64,000 bases of DNA from Burkholderia anthina (lineage in GTDB: Bacteria; Pseudomonadota; Gammaproteobacteria; Burkholderiales; Burkholderiaceae): the NCBI RefSeq assembly GCF_902498995.1, contig NZ_CABVLY010000004.1:248001-312000 (forward strand). The letters are read 5' to 3'. The position numbers and the translations under genes are program-made. Positions within the stretch are counted from its first letter, which is position 1; each line of letters starts with the position of its first letter. The notes beneath the pieces were generated by a model that did no database searches, was not told the DNA's origin, and saw only the letters and a program-made list of their open reading frames with translations. Positions 49,473 through 58,603 of this stretch are shown one piece after another.

Positions 49473-50246
49473 ATGGATCTCGAGTTGAGCGGTAAGCACG
49501 TGCTGATCACCGGCGCGACACGCGGTATAGGGTTTGCTTGCGCCGACGCGTTTGCGCGCGAAGGCAGTCGAGTCGTCGTGGTGGGACAAAAGCGGGATGG
49601 CGTGGACAATGCCGTCGCGCGCCTGAAGACGCTTCACGGCGCCGACGTAGAGGGCGTGGTAGCGGATATCGCGAGCGACGAAGGCCGCGAACGCTTGCAG
49701 CAGCGGCTTGAATCGGTGGATGTCCTGGTCAACAACGCGGGCGCCATTCCCGGCGGCGGGCTGGAAAACATCGACGACACCCAATGGCGAAGCGCGTGGG
49801 AATTGAAGGTATTCGGCTATATCAACCTGACGCGGGCCGTGCTGCCGTCGATGATGGCGCGTGGCTCCGGTGTGGTGCTCAACGTCGTCGGTATCGCCGG
49901 CGTCATGCCGAACTATGACTATCTATGCGGCTCGGCAGGCAACGCGGCGCTCGTGGCGTTCACGCGGGCGGTGGGAGCACACGCGACACGGCGTGGCGTG
50001 CGTGTGCTGGGTGTCAATCCGGGCCCGACGGAAACCGAGCGGCTGATTTCGCTATCGCAAACGCGCGCCGCGCAACGGTTTGGCGATGCGTCGAAATGGC
50101 ACGACATGCTGGCGAATCTCCCGTTCGGCCGTGCCGCGAAACCGCAGGAAATTGCCGACCTGGTGACATTTCTCGCCTCGGCACGCGCATCGTACCTGAG
50201 CGGCGTCGTGATCGATGCGGACGGCGGCGGGCGATACGTCGCGTGA
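49473..50246 (+). CDS. short-chain dehydrogenase/reductase fold protein with unusual active site
   Basis: A 257-residue Rossmann protein. The cofactor motif T-G-A-T-R-G-I-G and N-N-A-G are intact. At the place of the catalytic Tyr-x3-Lys it has G154-S-A-G-N158 by my alignment, and the usual serine in the preceding strand also seems lost (N-V-V-G). It may bind a nucleotide without standard SDR catalysis, or use other residues. It is cotranscribed with the hydrolase. Confidence 0.85.
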   Translation: MDLELSGKHVLITGATRGIGFACADAFAREGSRVVVVGQKRDGVDNAVARLKTLHGADVEGVVADIASDEGRERLQQRLESVDVLVNNAGAIPGGGLENIDDTQWRSAWELKVFGYINLTRAVLPSMMARGSGVVLNVVGIAGVMPNYDYLCGSAGNAALVAFTRAVGAHATRRGVRVLGVNPGPTETERLISLSQTRAAQRFGDASKWHDMLANLPFGRAAKPQEIADLVTFLASARASYLSGVVIDADGGGRYVA

Positions 50247-50288
50247 AATCGGGCCTGTCGAGCGACTGGATCGGCGAAACCTGGTGCC

Positions 50289-50570
50289 TCACCCGGCCGC
50301 GCCGTGCCCTTCCCGTCTCTCCACCGCCGCCTTGGCGGCGCGAATCGCGCTGTCGAAGCTCGGCTCGGTTGCCACGTGCCGGTTGTCGACGCTGACGAAC
50401 CATCGGTCTGTCGCGTGACACCAGCGAACCCGGCGATCGTCCATCAACGAAGAAAACCAGCGCCATACGGCAGCGTCGTCGGAATTGGCGACGATCGCTG
50501 CCTGCCTGCGCACGTCCCGCAAGTCGCCCGGCGCGCTCGCGAATCGGGATGACCGGTAGTGGGCTGCCAT
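50289..50570 (-). CDS. small uncharacterised protein downstream of etfA
   Basis: A 93-residue protein starting one base after the etfA stop, so probably translated by coupling; no separate ribosome site is seen. It is Trp- and Arg-rich with F-V-S-V-D-N-R-H and an alpha-helical C-terminus. No known domain. Confidence 0.55.
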   Translation of the reverse strand: MAAHYRSSRFASAPGDLRDVRRQAAIVANSDDAAVWRWFSSLMDDRRVRWCHATDRWFVSVDNRHVATEPSFDSAIRAAKAAVERREGHGAAG

Positions 50571-50571
50571 G

Positions 50572-51516
50572 CTACAACGCGGCCACGATTCCGGGCAGCT
50601 CGACGAACAGATCGCCGACGAGACCGTAATCGGCCACGCTGAAGATCGGTGCTTCCGGATCCTTGTTGATCGCGACGATCACCTTCGAATCCTTCATGCC
50701 GGCCAGGTGCTGGATCGCACCGGAGATGCCGACCGCGATGTACAGCTGCGGTGCGACGATCTTGCCGGTCTGGCCGACCTGGTAGTCGTTCGGGACGTAG
50801 CCTGCATCGACTGCCGCGCGCGACGCGCCGAGTGCGGCCTGAAGCTTGTCCGCCAGCGGCTCCAGTACTTTCGTGTAGTTTTCGCCGCTACCCAGACCAC
50901 GACCACCCGACACGATGATGCTTGCGCTGGTGAGTTCCGGGCGATCGAGCTTCGTCACCTCTCGGCTCACGAATTGCGACTTGCCTGCGTCCGCTGCCGC
51001 TTCGATCTTCTCGACCGATGCACTGCCGCCTTCCGCTGCCACCGGATCGAAACCCGTCGCACGCACAGTGATCACCTTGATCGGGTCGCTCGACTGCACC
51101 GTCGCGATCGCGTTGCCCGCGTAGATCGGACGCTCGAACGTGTCGGCCGACACAACCGCCGTGATCTCGGAGATCTGCGCGACGTCCAGCTTCGCGGCGA
51201 TACGCGGCGCGATGTTCTTGCCGCAGGCCGTTGCCGGTACAACGATGTGCGAGTAGTTTTCCGCGATGGTCAGCACCGTCGCCTCGACGTTCTCGGCAAG
51301 ACCGCCCGCGAGCTGTGGCGCATCGGCCAGCAGCACCTTGCCGACGCCTGAAATCTTCGCTGCTGCATCGGCCGCCGCTTGCGCGTTGTGGCCCGCCACC
51401 AGCACGTGGATGTCGCCGCCGACGAATTTGCCCACTTTGGCCGCCGCCGCCACCGCGTTCAGCGTCGCGGCCTTGATCGACGCGTTGCCGTGTTCTGCAA
51501 TCACCAGAATCGTCAT
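50572..51516 (-). CDS. etfA: electron transfer flavoprotein, alpha subunit
   Basis: A 314-residue subunit with the C-terminal FAD domain (S-G-G-R-G-L, then [20 protein letters not shown]). ETF takes electrons from acyl-CoA dehydrogenases or N-demethylating dehydrogenases and passes them to ETF-quinone oxidoreductase. It follows etfB by 16 bases. No dehydrogenase partner lies directly beside it. Confidence 0.96.
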   Translation of the reverse strand: MTILVIAEHGNASIKAATLNAVAAAAKVGKFVGGDIHVLVAGHNAQAAADAAAKISGVGKVLLADAPQLAGGLAENVEATVLTIAENYSHIVVPATACGKNIAPRIAAKLDVAQISEITAVVSADTFERPIYAGNAIATVQSSDPIKVITVRATGFDPVAAEGGSASVEKIEAAADAGKSQFVSREVTKLDRPELTSASIIVSGGRGLGSGENYTKVLEPLADKLQAALGASRAAVDAGYVPNDYQVGQTGKIVAPQLYIAVGISGAIQHLAGMKDSKVIVAINKDPEAPIFSVADYGLVGDLFVELPGIVAAL

Positions 51517-51532
51517 TTCTTTCCGCTCCCTC

Positions 51533-52282
51533 TTACAGCACCTTGGCTTCGGTCTTCAGCTTCTCGACCAGCGTCTTCACGTCCGGCACCTTCACGCCGG
51601 CCGCCCGCTTCGGCGGCTCCACCACCTTCAGCGTCTTCAAGCGCGGCGCGACGTCCACGCCCAGGTCTTCCGGCTTCACCGTTTCCAGCGGCTTCTTCTT
51701 CGCCTTCATGATGTTCGGCAACGTCACGTAGCGCGGCTCGTTCAGGCGAAGGTCGGTCGTCACGACCGCGGGTAGTTGAAGCGACAGCGTTTCCGCGCCG
51801 CCGTCGACTTCGCGTGCAACAGTCGCCTTGCCGTCGGCGATCGTCACCTTCGACGCGAACGTCGCTTGCGGCAGGCCAGCCAGCGCGGCCAGCATCTGGC
51901 CCGTCTGGTTCGAATCGTCGTCGATCGCCTGCTTGCCGAGGATCACCAGCTGCGGCTGTTCCTTGTCGACCAGCGCCTTCAGGATCTTCGCGACGGCCAG
52001 CGGCTCGACGCTGTCGTTCGACTCGACCAGGATCGCGCGATCCGCACCGATCGCCAGCGCCGTGCGCAGCGTTTCCTGCGCTTGCGCGACACCGACCGAC
52101 ACCGCGATCACTTCGGTCGCCACGCCCGCTTCCTTCAGGCGCACGGCTTCTTCAACGGCGATTTCATCGAACGGATTCATCGACATCTTCACGTTCGCGA
52201 TGTCGACGCCCGTGTTGTCCGACTTCACCCGGACCTTCACGTTGTAATCGACCACTCTCTTCACTGGAACCAGAATCCTCAT
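51533..52282 (-). CDS. etfB: electron transfer flavoprotein, beta subunit
   Basis: A 249-residue beta subunit starting [10 protein letters not shown] and containing the ETF signature V-R-L-K-E-A-G and the AMP-binding region [10 protein letters not shown]. It pairs with EtfA. The open frame continues upstream over the porin gene but is not coding there. Confidence 0.96.
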   Translation of the reverse strand: MRILVPVKRVVDYNVKVRVKSDNTGVDIANVKMSMNPFDEIAVEEAVRLKEAGVATEVIAVSVGVAQAQETLRTALAIGADRAILVESNDSVEPLAVAKILKALVDKEQPQLVILGKQAIDDDSNQTGQMLAALAGLPQATFASKVTIADGKATVAREVDGGAETLSLQLPAVVTTDLRLNEPRYVTLPNIMKAKKKPLETVKPEDLGVDVAPRLKTLKVVEPPKRAAGVKVPDVKTLVEKLKTEAKVL

Positions 52283-52335
52283 CGCATATCCGCCAGAAAT
52301 GAAGGGGCCGGCGCCTGCCGCCTGCCCCACAAGGT

Positions 52336-53499
52336 TTAGAACAGGTGATACATCCCGATCCGCAACGCGATCTGATGATTGTTGCTCGACGCATTGCCGA
52401 CCACGCCGTCGAAGATCGCGGCCTGCGTCGCCGCACCGCCCGCACGCTGGTAGACGCCCATCGCATACACCGACGTGCGCTTCGACAGTGCGTACGTCGT
52501 CGTCAGGCCGGCCTGATGGTAGATCGGCGCGGCATCGGAGTAACCGACATGCCCGTGCGTATACGTATAGGCGCCGCCGACCGACCACGCGGCGGTGAGC
52601 GCATAGCGCACCCACGCTTCGTAGTTGTCGAAGCGCACCGTCGACGTCGTGCCGTTCGCGCGCTCGAAGCGCGTATCGGTGAAGTCGAGCCCGACCGTCG
52701 CATGACCGAACGCATAGCTGGCCGCCGCGCCCACCACCTGCTCGTTGGCCGGATTGCCGACATAGCTGAACGGCCCGGATGCACCGATCGCCGGGCCCGT
52801 CGTGTTGGACACGAAATCGCCGTCCGTGAACAGCAGCGCCGGATTCTTCGCATACAGATAGGCGGCCGCGACATTGAACGACGCCACCGAATAGCTCGCG
52901 CCGACGCTCCACATGCCGGTCGTGCCGCGTCCGGGAGCCGTCGAATTCGTGAACGAGTACATGCCACCGAACGTCAGGCCGCCGAAGCTCGGGCTCGCAT
53001 ACTTGATCGAATTGTCGACGCGAAACGAATTGTCGGTGTTGTCGATGTCGCCCGCGTGCACGAACGGGCCGCCGAACTGGCCGGGCGCGGTCAACGGCTG
53101 CAGATAGTCGACGATCGAATCGTACTGGCGACCGAACGTCACCGTGCCCAATCGCGTATCCGACAAGCCGACGTACGCCTGCCGGCCGAACAGGCGGCCG
53201 CCCTGTCGCATTTGCCCGTTTTCCGCGCTGAACCCCGATTCCAGCTTGAAGATCGCCGACAGGCCGCCGCCGAGATCCTCGCTGCCCTTCAAGCCCCAAC
53301 GGCTTCCGTAGATGCCGTCATAGGTGCCGTCCTGCATGTGCCACAGCGACTTGCCGCCGCTGTTGTTCGTGTAGTCGATGCCTTCGTCGATCACGCCGTA
53401 CAGCGTGACGGTCGACTGCGCGTGCGCGGCGATCGGACAAACGACGCACGCCGACGTAACGGTCAGCCAGCCGGACAGTCTTCGCATACTCTTGTTCAT
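52336..53499 (-). CDS. Gram-negative porin, Burkholderia type
   Basis: A 387-residue trimeric porin: signal peptide to A-H-A (about residue 27), then [12 protein letters not shown] and a 16-strand barrel ending in phenylalanine, the assembly signal. Such porins admit small polar solutes. Its position between an ABC importer and etf suggests it serves the same uptake route. Confidence 0.94.
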   Translation of the reverse strand: MNKSMRRLSGWLTVTSACVVCPIAAHAQSTVTLYGVIDEGIDYTNNSGGKSLWHMQDGTYDGIYGSRWGLKGSEDLGGGLSAIFKLESGFSAENGQMRQGGRLFGRQAYVGLSDTRLGTVTFGRQYDSIVDYLQPLTAPGQFGGPFVHAGDIDNTDNSFRVDNSIKYASPSFGGLTFGGMYSFTNSTAPGRGTTGMWSVGASYSVASFNVAAAYLYAKNPALLFTDGDFVSNTTGPAIGASGPFSYVGNPANEQVVGAAASYAFGHATVGLDFTDTRFERANGTTSTVRFDNYEAWVRYALTAAWSVGGAYTYTHGHVGYSDAAPIYHQAGLTTTYALSKRTSVYAMGVYQRAGGAATQAAIFDGVVGNASSNNHQIALRIGMYHLF

Positions 53500-53642
53500 T
53501 TGGTCTCCTGATTGATAACAATGAACCGGCCCGATTCCATGAACGGGGGGCGATTCAAACGTGGATGACGTTTCACCCGGGGCGGGCGCACCGCCTGCCG
53601 CCCTGGCTCCGGCCGCCGCGCGGGCGGCTCAGCCGGCTGTCG

Positions 53643-54479
53643 TCACTGAATGATCCGCGGCGCGCCCACATCGGCGGCCGATGCCGACAGGCCGTAGGTC
53701 TTGAGGATCCGGGCGATCTCCCCCGACTGGCGCATCGCGTCGATATTGGCGCCGAGCGCCGTGCCGAGCGCGGCGTTCGTCTTCGTGAACAGCAGCGCCG
53801 TCTGCCCCGGTTCGAGCGACGCGGGCACGCGCGGATCGGGCTTCACGAGCATGATCTTCATCGACGCATAGCCGCCCTTCGCCTGGTTGTATTTCGACAC
53901 CGCATAGCTGTCGGTGCCGACGTCGATCCGGCCCGCGGCCAGATCCTGCGCCATCGCGACCGGGTTCGGGTAGACGACGAGCGAACTGCCGAGCAGCTTC
54001 TGCAGATCGCCGGTCCACAGATAGCCCTGCACCGTGCCGACGCGCTTGCCGACGATGCTCGCGACCGTGTCGACGCCCTGCTTCGAGATCACCGCCATCT
54101 GGTCGAGATACATCGGATCGCTCAGGCCGAGCACCTTCGCGCGGTCGGCCGTGCGATACCAGTCGCCGAGGCCGATGTCGGCGCGACGCGACACGACGGA
54201 CTGCACGACGGCGGCCGGATCGATGACGGACACCGCAATCTTCAGGCATTCGCGCGCGGCGATCTGCTTGACGATCTCGCCGTCGACGCCCTTGATGTCG
54301 CTCGTGCCAGCCGGAATCGAATACGGCGGGAAATCCCACACGGCGACCGACAACGTGCCGGGCCGGATCGTCTCGAACTGGTGCGCGGGCTTGCAGGACT
54401 GCGCGTGGGCGGCGGCGCCGAAGCCCGTGAGACACAGGCCGACGAGCGCGAACGAAAGGCGACGCTTGGTTGATGTCAT
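53643..54479 (-). CDS. periplasmic solute-binding protein, polar amino-acid ABC type
   Basis: A 278-residue family-3 binding protein with a signal peptide (A-H-A, residue 26) and the G-T-L-S-V-A-V-W-D-F-P-P-Y ligand-binding start. Aromatic and aspartate residues in the pocket suit small zwitterions. It is the last gene of the ABC operon. Confidence 0.9.
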   Translation of the reverse strand: MTSTKRRLSFALVGLCLTGFGAAAHAQSCKPAHQFETIRPGTLSVAVWDFPPYSIPAGTSDIKGVDGEIVKQIAARECLKIAVSVIDPAAVVQSVVSRRADIGLGDWYRTADRAKVLGLSDPMYLDQMAVISKQGVDTVASIVGKRVGTVQGYLWTGDLQKLLGSSLVVYPNPVAMAQDLAAGRIDVGTDSYAVSKYNQAKGGYASMKIMLVKPDPRVPASLEPGQTALLFTKTNAALGTALGANIDAMRQSGEIARILKTYGLSASAADVGAPRIIQ

Positions 54480-54560
54480 GAGAATGTCCCCGAAAGAGCG
54501 TGGCAGTTAAAAAAACGGAAACCGGCAAATGAAAAGAACGGATCGGACGGCATCGGCGGC

Positions 54561-55223
54561 TCAGCGCACTGCATGCCGCCCCAGACGGCGCTCGAGCGCG
54601 GAGACGGCGAACGTCGCCGGCACGCAGATCAGCGCGAACATCAGGCCGGCGAGCAGCAGCACGGGCATGTATTCGAACGTCGACGAACCGATGCTCGACG
54701 CGCGGCTGACGAGTTCGGGCAGCGCGATCGTGAAGCACAGCGACGTGGCCTGCAGCATCATGATCGAGAAGCCGAGCAAGGCCGGCAGCGCGACGCGCAG
54801 GCCTTGCGGCACGATCACGAAGCGCAGCGCGTCGACCGCATTGAGCCCGATCACCGCGGCCGCCTCCTTCTGTCCGTGCGGCACCGCATCGAAGCCGGCA
54901 CGAATGATCTCGCTCGTATAGGCGCCGGTGCAGCACGCGAGCGCCACCACGGCGGACAGGAACGACGACAACGTCAGCCCCGCGTTCGGCAACCCGAAGT
55001 AGAAGAACTGCAGCAGGATCAGCGCCGGCGCGCCGCGGCCGATCTCGACGAACACGATGGCCGCGACGCGGATCGCCTTCGGCTTCATCGACACGCACAG
55101 CGCGAGCACGAGGCCGAGCGGAATGCCGATCGCGAGGCTCAGCGCGGTGACTTCGAGCGACAGACGGTAGCCGCCGAGCAGGTCGGGCAGCCAGGATTGC
55201 CAGAGATCGATCATGGAACTCAT
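54561..55223 (-). CDS. ABC permease, His/Glu/Gln family (second subunit)
   Basis: A 220-residue membrane subunit with the coupling motif region E-I-I-R-A-G-F-D-A-V-P-H-G-Q-K-E-A-A and about five membrane segments. Its start overlaps the stop of the first permease (ATGA). Confidence 0.9.
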   Translation of the reverse strand: MSSMIDLWQSWLPDLLGGYRLSLEVTALSLAIGIPLGLVLALCVSMKPKAIRVAAIVFVEIGRGAPALILLQFFYFGLPNAGLTLSSFLSAVVALACCTGAYTSEIIRAGFDAVPHGQKEAAAVIGLNAVDALRFVIVPQGLRVALPALLGFSIMMLQATSLCFTIALPELVSRASSIGSSTFEYMPVLLLAGLMFALICVPATFAVSALERRLGRHAVR

Positions 55224-55861
55224 CGCGACACCCGCGAACGAAGGTGAAGATCGGCCCAGCGCGACAGCCATGCGACCGGGATGCTGAGGGCGATATACAG
55301 CAGCGCGGCGGCCGCGTAGACGCCCAGCCCGCGAAACGTCTGCTGCGACACGTGGTACGCCTGGAACGCCAGTTCGTTCACGCCGATCGTCGACGCGACC
55401 GCGGAGTCCTTCAACAGGCCGATCAGGTAAGTCGCCGCGGTGGGCAGCGCGATACGCACCATCTGCGGGAAAATCACGTCGCGAAACTGCTGCGTGCGCG
55501 TGAGATTCAGCACTTTCGCCGCTTCGTACTGCCCCGGATGAATCGCCGTCAGCGCACCGCGATAGACCTCCGACAAATTGGCCGCGGTCACGAGGCCGAG
55601 GCCGAGCGCGGCCGCCGTGAACGGGTTGAGCGGCAGCAGGTCGTTGCCGATCCCGAAGAACACGAAGAACAGCCAGACGATCGGCGGCACCGACCGGCAA
55701 CCGACGACGAACGCCGTCGCGAGCGCGCGCACGACCGGGTTCCGGGCGCTGCGCAGCGCGCAAAGCGGCATCCCGAGCACCGCGCCGATCGCGAAAACCG
55801 TCAGCGTCAGCGCGATCGTCCACGGCACGCCGGCGAGAATGGCGGAAAGATGGTCGATCAT
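55220..55861 (-). CDS. ABC permease, His/Glu/Gln family (first subunit)
   Basis: A 213-residue membrane subunit with E-V-Y-R-G-A-L-T-A-I-H-P-G-Q-Y-E-A-A-K as ATPase-coupling motif. The start codon directly abuts the ATPase stop. It pairs with the next permease to form a heterodimeric channel. Confidence 0.9.
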   Translation of the reverse strand: MIDHLSAILAGVPWTIALTLTVFAIGAVLGMPLCALRSARNPVVRALATAFVVGCRSVPPIVWLFFVFFGIGNDLLPLNPFTAAALGLGLVTAANLSEVYRGALTAIHPGQYEAAKVLNLTRTQQFRDVIFPQMVRIALPTAATYLIGLLKDSAVASTIGVNELAFQAYHVSQQTFRGLGVYAAAALLYIALSIPVAWLSRWADLHLRSRVSR

Positions 55862-56677
55862 TCAGCGGTCCCTCACGGCGTTCAGGAATTTCGCCGCGCG
55901 CTCGGTGCCCGGGTGGCGCATCACGGCCTCGCTCGGCCCCGCTTCGAGGATCCGCCCGTCGGCCATGATGATCACGCGGTCCGACACGCTCTCCGCGAAA
56001 TGCATCTCGTGCGTGACGACGATCATCGTCATCCCGGATTGCGCGAGCTCGTTCATCACCGCGAGCACTTCGAGGCCGAGCTCCGGATCGAGCGCCGACG
56101 TCGGCTCGTCGAACAGCATGATTTCCGGTTCGAGCGCGAGCGCCCGGGCAATCGCGATGCGCTGCTGCTGGCCGCCGGAACAGCGCACCGGATACTGGCC
56201 GGCCTTGTTCGCGAGACCGACCCGTTCGAGCAGTTCCATCGAGCGCCGGTCGGCGTCCGCGCGGTTGCGGCCCATCGTGCGCTCCTGCGCGAGGCTGACG
56301 TTGCGCAGCACGCTCAGGTGCGGGAACAGGTTGAACGACTGGAACACCATCCCGATCCGGCGGCGCAGCGTCACGAGCTCGCGGCGCGGCGGCGTATGGT
56401 TCGCCTCGATCGTCACGTCGCCGATCGTCACGCGGCCTTCGGTCGGCGGTTCGAGCTGGTTGATGCAGCGAAGCAGCGTGCTTTTGCCGGACCCGCTCGG
56501 GCCGATGATCGCGATCACTTCGCCCGCATTCATCGAGAAGCTGACGTCCTGCAGCACGCGATGCACGCCGAAGGTCTTCCCAACGCCTTCGACGCACAGG
56601 ATCGGCTGCATGCCGGGACGGCCGGCCTGCATCGCGCCGGGTTCGGTTTGCAGGGGAGGTGCGACAATGCTGTTCAT
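55862..56677 (-). CDS. ABC transporter ATPase, polar amino-acid type
   Basis: A 271-residue ATPase with Walker A G-P-S-G-S-G-K-S-T, signature C-S-G-G-Q-Q-Q-R, Walker B I-M-L-F-D-E-P-T and the switch histidine in V-V-T-H-E-M. The ATG at 56677 has GGAG eight bases upstream. It leads the operon ATPase-permease-permease-binding protein. Confidence 0.93.
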   Translation of the reverse strand: MNSIVAPPLQTEPGAMQAGRPGMQPILCVEGVGKTFGVHRVLQDVSFSMNAGEVIAIIGPSGSGKSTLLRCINQLEPPTEGRVTIGDVTIEANHTPPRRELVTLRRRIGMVFQSFNLFPHLSVLRNVSLAQERTMGRNRADADRRSMELLERVGLANKAGQYPVRCSGGQQQRIAIARALALEPEIMLFDEPTSALDPELGLEVLAVMNELAQSGMTMIVVTHEMHFAESVSDRVIIMADGRILEAGPSEAVMRHPGTERAAKFLNAVRDR

Positions 56678-56810
56678 GGAAGCTTCTCCGTCAATGGCTT
56701 TCAACGCAACTCTCCGGATCGATCGACCGTCGTCGCGCCGGAAAGGGGCGCGCTTTCGATCCGGGATACGCCTTTCATTTATTCAGTACAACGACATGAA
56801 TCGCTGAACG

Positions 56811-56830
56811 ATATTGAATGCGTCCAATAT
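56811..56830. promoter_or_regulatory. inverted repeat ATATTG-N8-CAATAT upstream of the ABC operon
   Basis: A perfect 6-bp inverted repeat, 20 bases in all, the size of a MarR-family operator. It lies about 135 bases ahead of the ATPase start and downstream of the MarR gene. Confidence 0.45.
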
Positions 56831-56939
56831 TCAAGCCTCAAGCGATCGTTTTTCATCATGTCTTGCGCGACACGCATCAACTCGATCGCCCGCCCGCACG
56901 CGTGCGGGCTACGGCGGCGCGACCGCGCTCACCTCGTGC

Positions 56940-57476
56940 TCACCATCCGCGCCGCGCGCCCATCAGTTTGTTCAGGATGCGATCGAGCATCGCGCGTTCG
57001 TCCGCGTCGAGCGCGCTCAGCATCAGCGCCTGCCGGTCGAGCGAGACGGGCAGCACGCGTTCGTACAGCCGGCGGCCGCTTTCGTTCAGCGCGAGGCGAA
57101 TCTCCCGCCGGTCGTCCTCGTTCGTCTTGCGACGGATCATCCGGCGTTCCGCGAGCCGGTTCACCGCGCGGCTGATGCTGTTCTTCGGCCGCCCCGTCAC
57201 TTCGCAGATCTGTTTCGCCGTCATCGCGCCGACGGTCGACAGGCAGGCCAGCACGTTGAACTCGTCGCGGCTGACGTCGAACGCCTGGATCATCTCGGCG
57301 AACACCGGCTCGGTGTAGCAGTTCGACCATAGCGTGAGCCGCCATGCATCGTTCAGCGGGCCGTTCGTGACGATCGCGTCGAACACCGCGTCGCTGCCCG
57401 TCGCGTCGTCGTACGCTTCGTGGTCGTCGTGGTCGTCGTGGTCGTGAGGTTCGGACTCGAGATCGGATTCCTTCAT
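56940..57476 (-). CDS. MarR-family regulator with His/Asp-rich N-terminus
   Basis: A 178-residue MarR protein with a winged helix (M-T-A-K-Q-I-C-E-V-T-G, then N-S-I-S-R-A-V-N-R-L and the D-D-R-R-E-I wing). Before the fold, at about residues 9-25, is a run of His and Asp (H-D-H-D-D-H-D-D-H) encoded by a short repeat; it could bind metal. The ATG at 57476 has GGAG upstream. It is the last gene of the M24-OCD-MarR group and likely controls the ABC genes. Confidence 0.88.
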   Translation of the reverse strand: MKESDLESEPHDHDDHDDHEAYDDATGSDAVFDAIVTNGPLNDAWRLTLWSNCYTEPVFAEMIQAFDVSRDEFNVLACLSTVGAMTAKQICEVTGRPKNSISRAVNRLAERRMIRRKTNEDDRREIRLALNESGRRLYERVLPVSLDRQALMLSALDADERAMLDRILNKLMGARRGW

Positions 57477-57495
57477 CGCAAGCGGCTCCATCGGG

Positions 57496-58506
57496 TCAGT
57501 GATCGGACGGCATGCGGCCGTCGTCCGGCGTCGCGCACCGGCGGCTCAGCCAGTCGGCGAACATCAGGTCCAGATGACCGCCGCCGCCGTTCTTGAACAG
57601 CGTGATGTCCGCATCGTGCCGGCGCCCCACCGCGCGGCCGCCGCACAGGTCGAACAAGTCGCCCTCGATGTCGGCCGCGTCGATCACGCCCGCATCGAGC
57701 GGCTGGCGAATGTCGCCGCAGTGCTCGGTCACGAGCGCGCGATGATCGACGTAGATGCGCGAGCGCAGCAGCGCCGCGTCGTTCGCTTCGCGCATCGACG
57801 GCGTGTAGCCGCCGACCAGATCCACGTGGCAGCCGTCGCGCAGCCATGCACCGTCGAGCACCGGCGACGTCGACGACGTCACGCACACGACGAGGTCGGC
57901 CTCGCGAACGCTGCGCTCGAGATGCGCGACGGCCCGCACGTCCGCATCGGGCGCGTCGCCGGCCGCGTGGTCGGCGAGCCGCGCCGCACGCTCGTACGTG
58001 CGGTTCCACACGTCGATCCGGCGCAGCGTCGGAAATTCGGCGGCCATCACGCGCAGATGCGTCTGCGCCTGCGCGCCCGCGCCGATGATCGTCAGCGTCT
58101 GCGGCGCGCGCCGCGCGAGCAGACGTGCGCCGAGCGCCGAGTCGGCCGCCGTCTTGTAACGGCTGAACGCGTTGCCGACGATGATCGAACGGAACCGGCC
58201 GTCCTCGGGATCGCTCAGCAGCACCGCCGCATGCCACGTGTCGGCCGAATCGTTCGTGCGCCGGCCGTTGTCCGGCGAGATCGACACGACTTTCGTGCCG
58301 GTCGCGCCGTCGTGCGCGCCGCCGAGCCAGATCAGCATCTCGCCGTTCTCGCGCGCATCGCGCGGCACGCTCGCATGCAGGCGCGCAAGCGGCGCATACG
58401 CACGGCGGTGCGCGGCCTCCAGCGCATCGACCATGTGCGTGGGCGGCATGCGGCTCAAGACGGCATCGGCGGAAATCAGTTGCGGCAACGGACTGGATTC
58501 GGTCAT
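57496..58506 (-). CDS. ornithine cyclodeaminase/mu-crystallin family protein
   Basis: A 336-residue Rossmann-fold protein of the OCD family, with the NAD loop I-I-G-A-G-A-Q-A and the G-G-Y-T-P-S-M-R-E region. Members are cyclodeaminases, alanine dehydrogenases or imine reductases. I start at M-T-E-S-S (58506); an ATG at 58611 overlapping the previous stop is possible. In ectoine use clusters a similar protein (EutC) accompanies an M24 hydrolase; here the rest of that pathway is missing. Confidence 0.85.
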   Translation of the reverse strand: MTESSPLPQLISADAVLSRMPPTHMVDALEAAHRRAYAPLARLHASVPRDARENGEMLIWLGGAHDGATGTKVVSISPDNGRRTNDSADTWHAAVLLSDPEDGRFRSIIVGNAFSRYKTAADSALGARLLARRAPQTLTIIGAGAQAQTHLRVMAAEFPTLRRIDVWNRTYERAARLADHAAGDAPDADVRAVAHLERSVREADLVVCVTSSTSPVLDGAWLRDGCHVDLVGGYTPSMREANDAALLRSRIYVDHRALVTEHCGDIRQPLDAGVIDAADIEGDLFDLCGGRAVGRRHDADITLFKNGGGGHLDLMFADWLSRRCATPDDGRMPSDH

Positions 58507-58603
58507 CGGAAACGGGCTTGCCCTGTCAAAACGTGTGACGTCGAAACCGGCGGCGGACGACCCGGCCGGGCGCATGGCCGGCACCTGGCCGGCCGGGTCC
58601 TGC

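Noticed and set aside
54561-56597. A 678-codon frame suggesting a fused ATPase-permease
   Set aside because: Its first part is a shadow of the ATPase and first permease in another frame; the real second permease starts at 55223.
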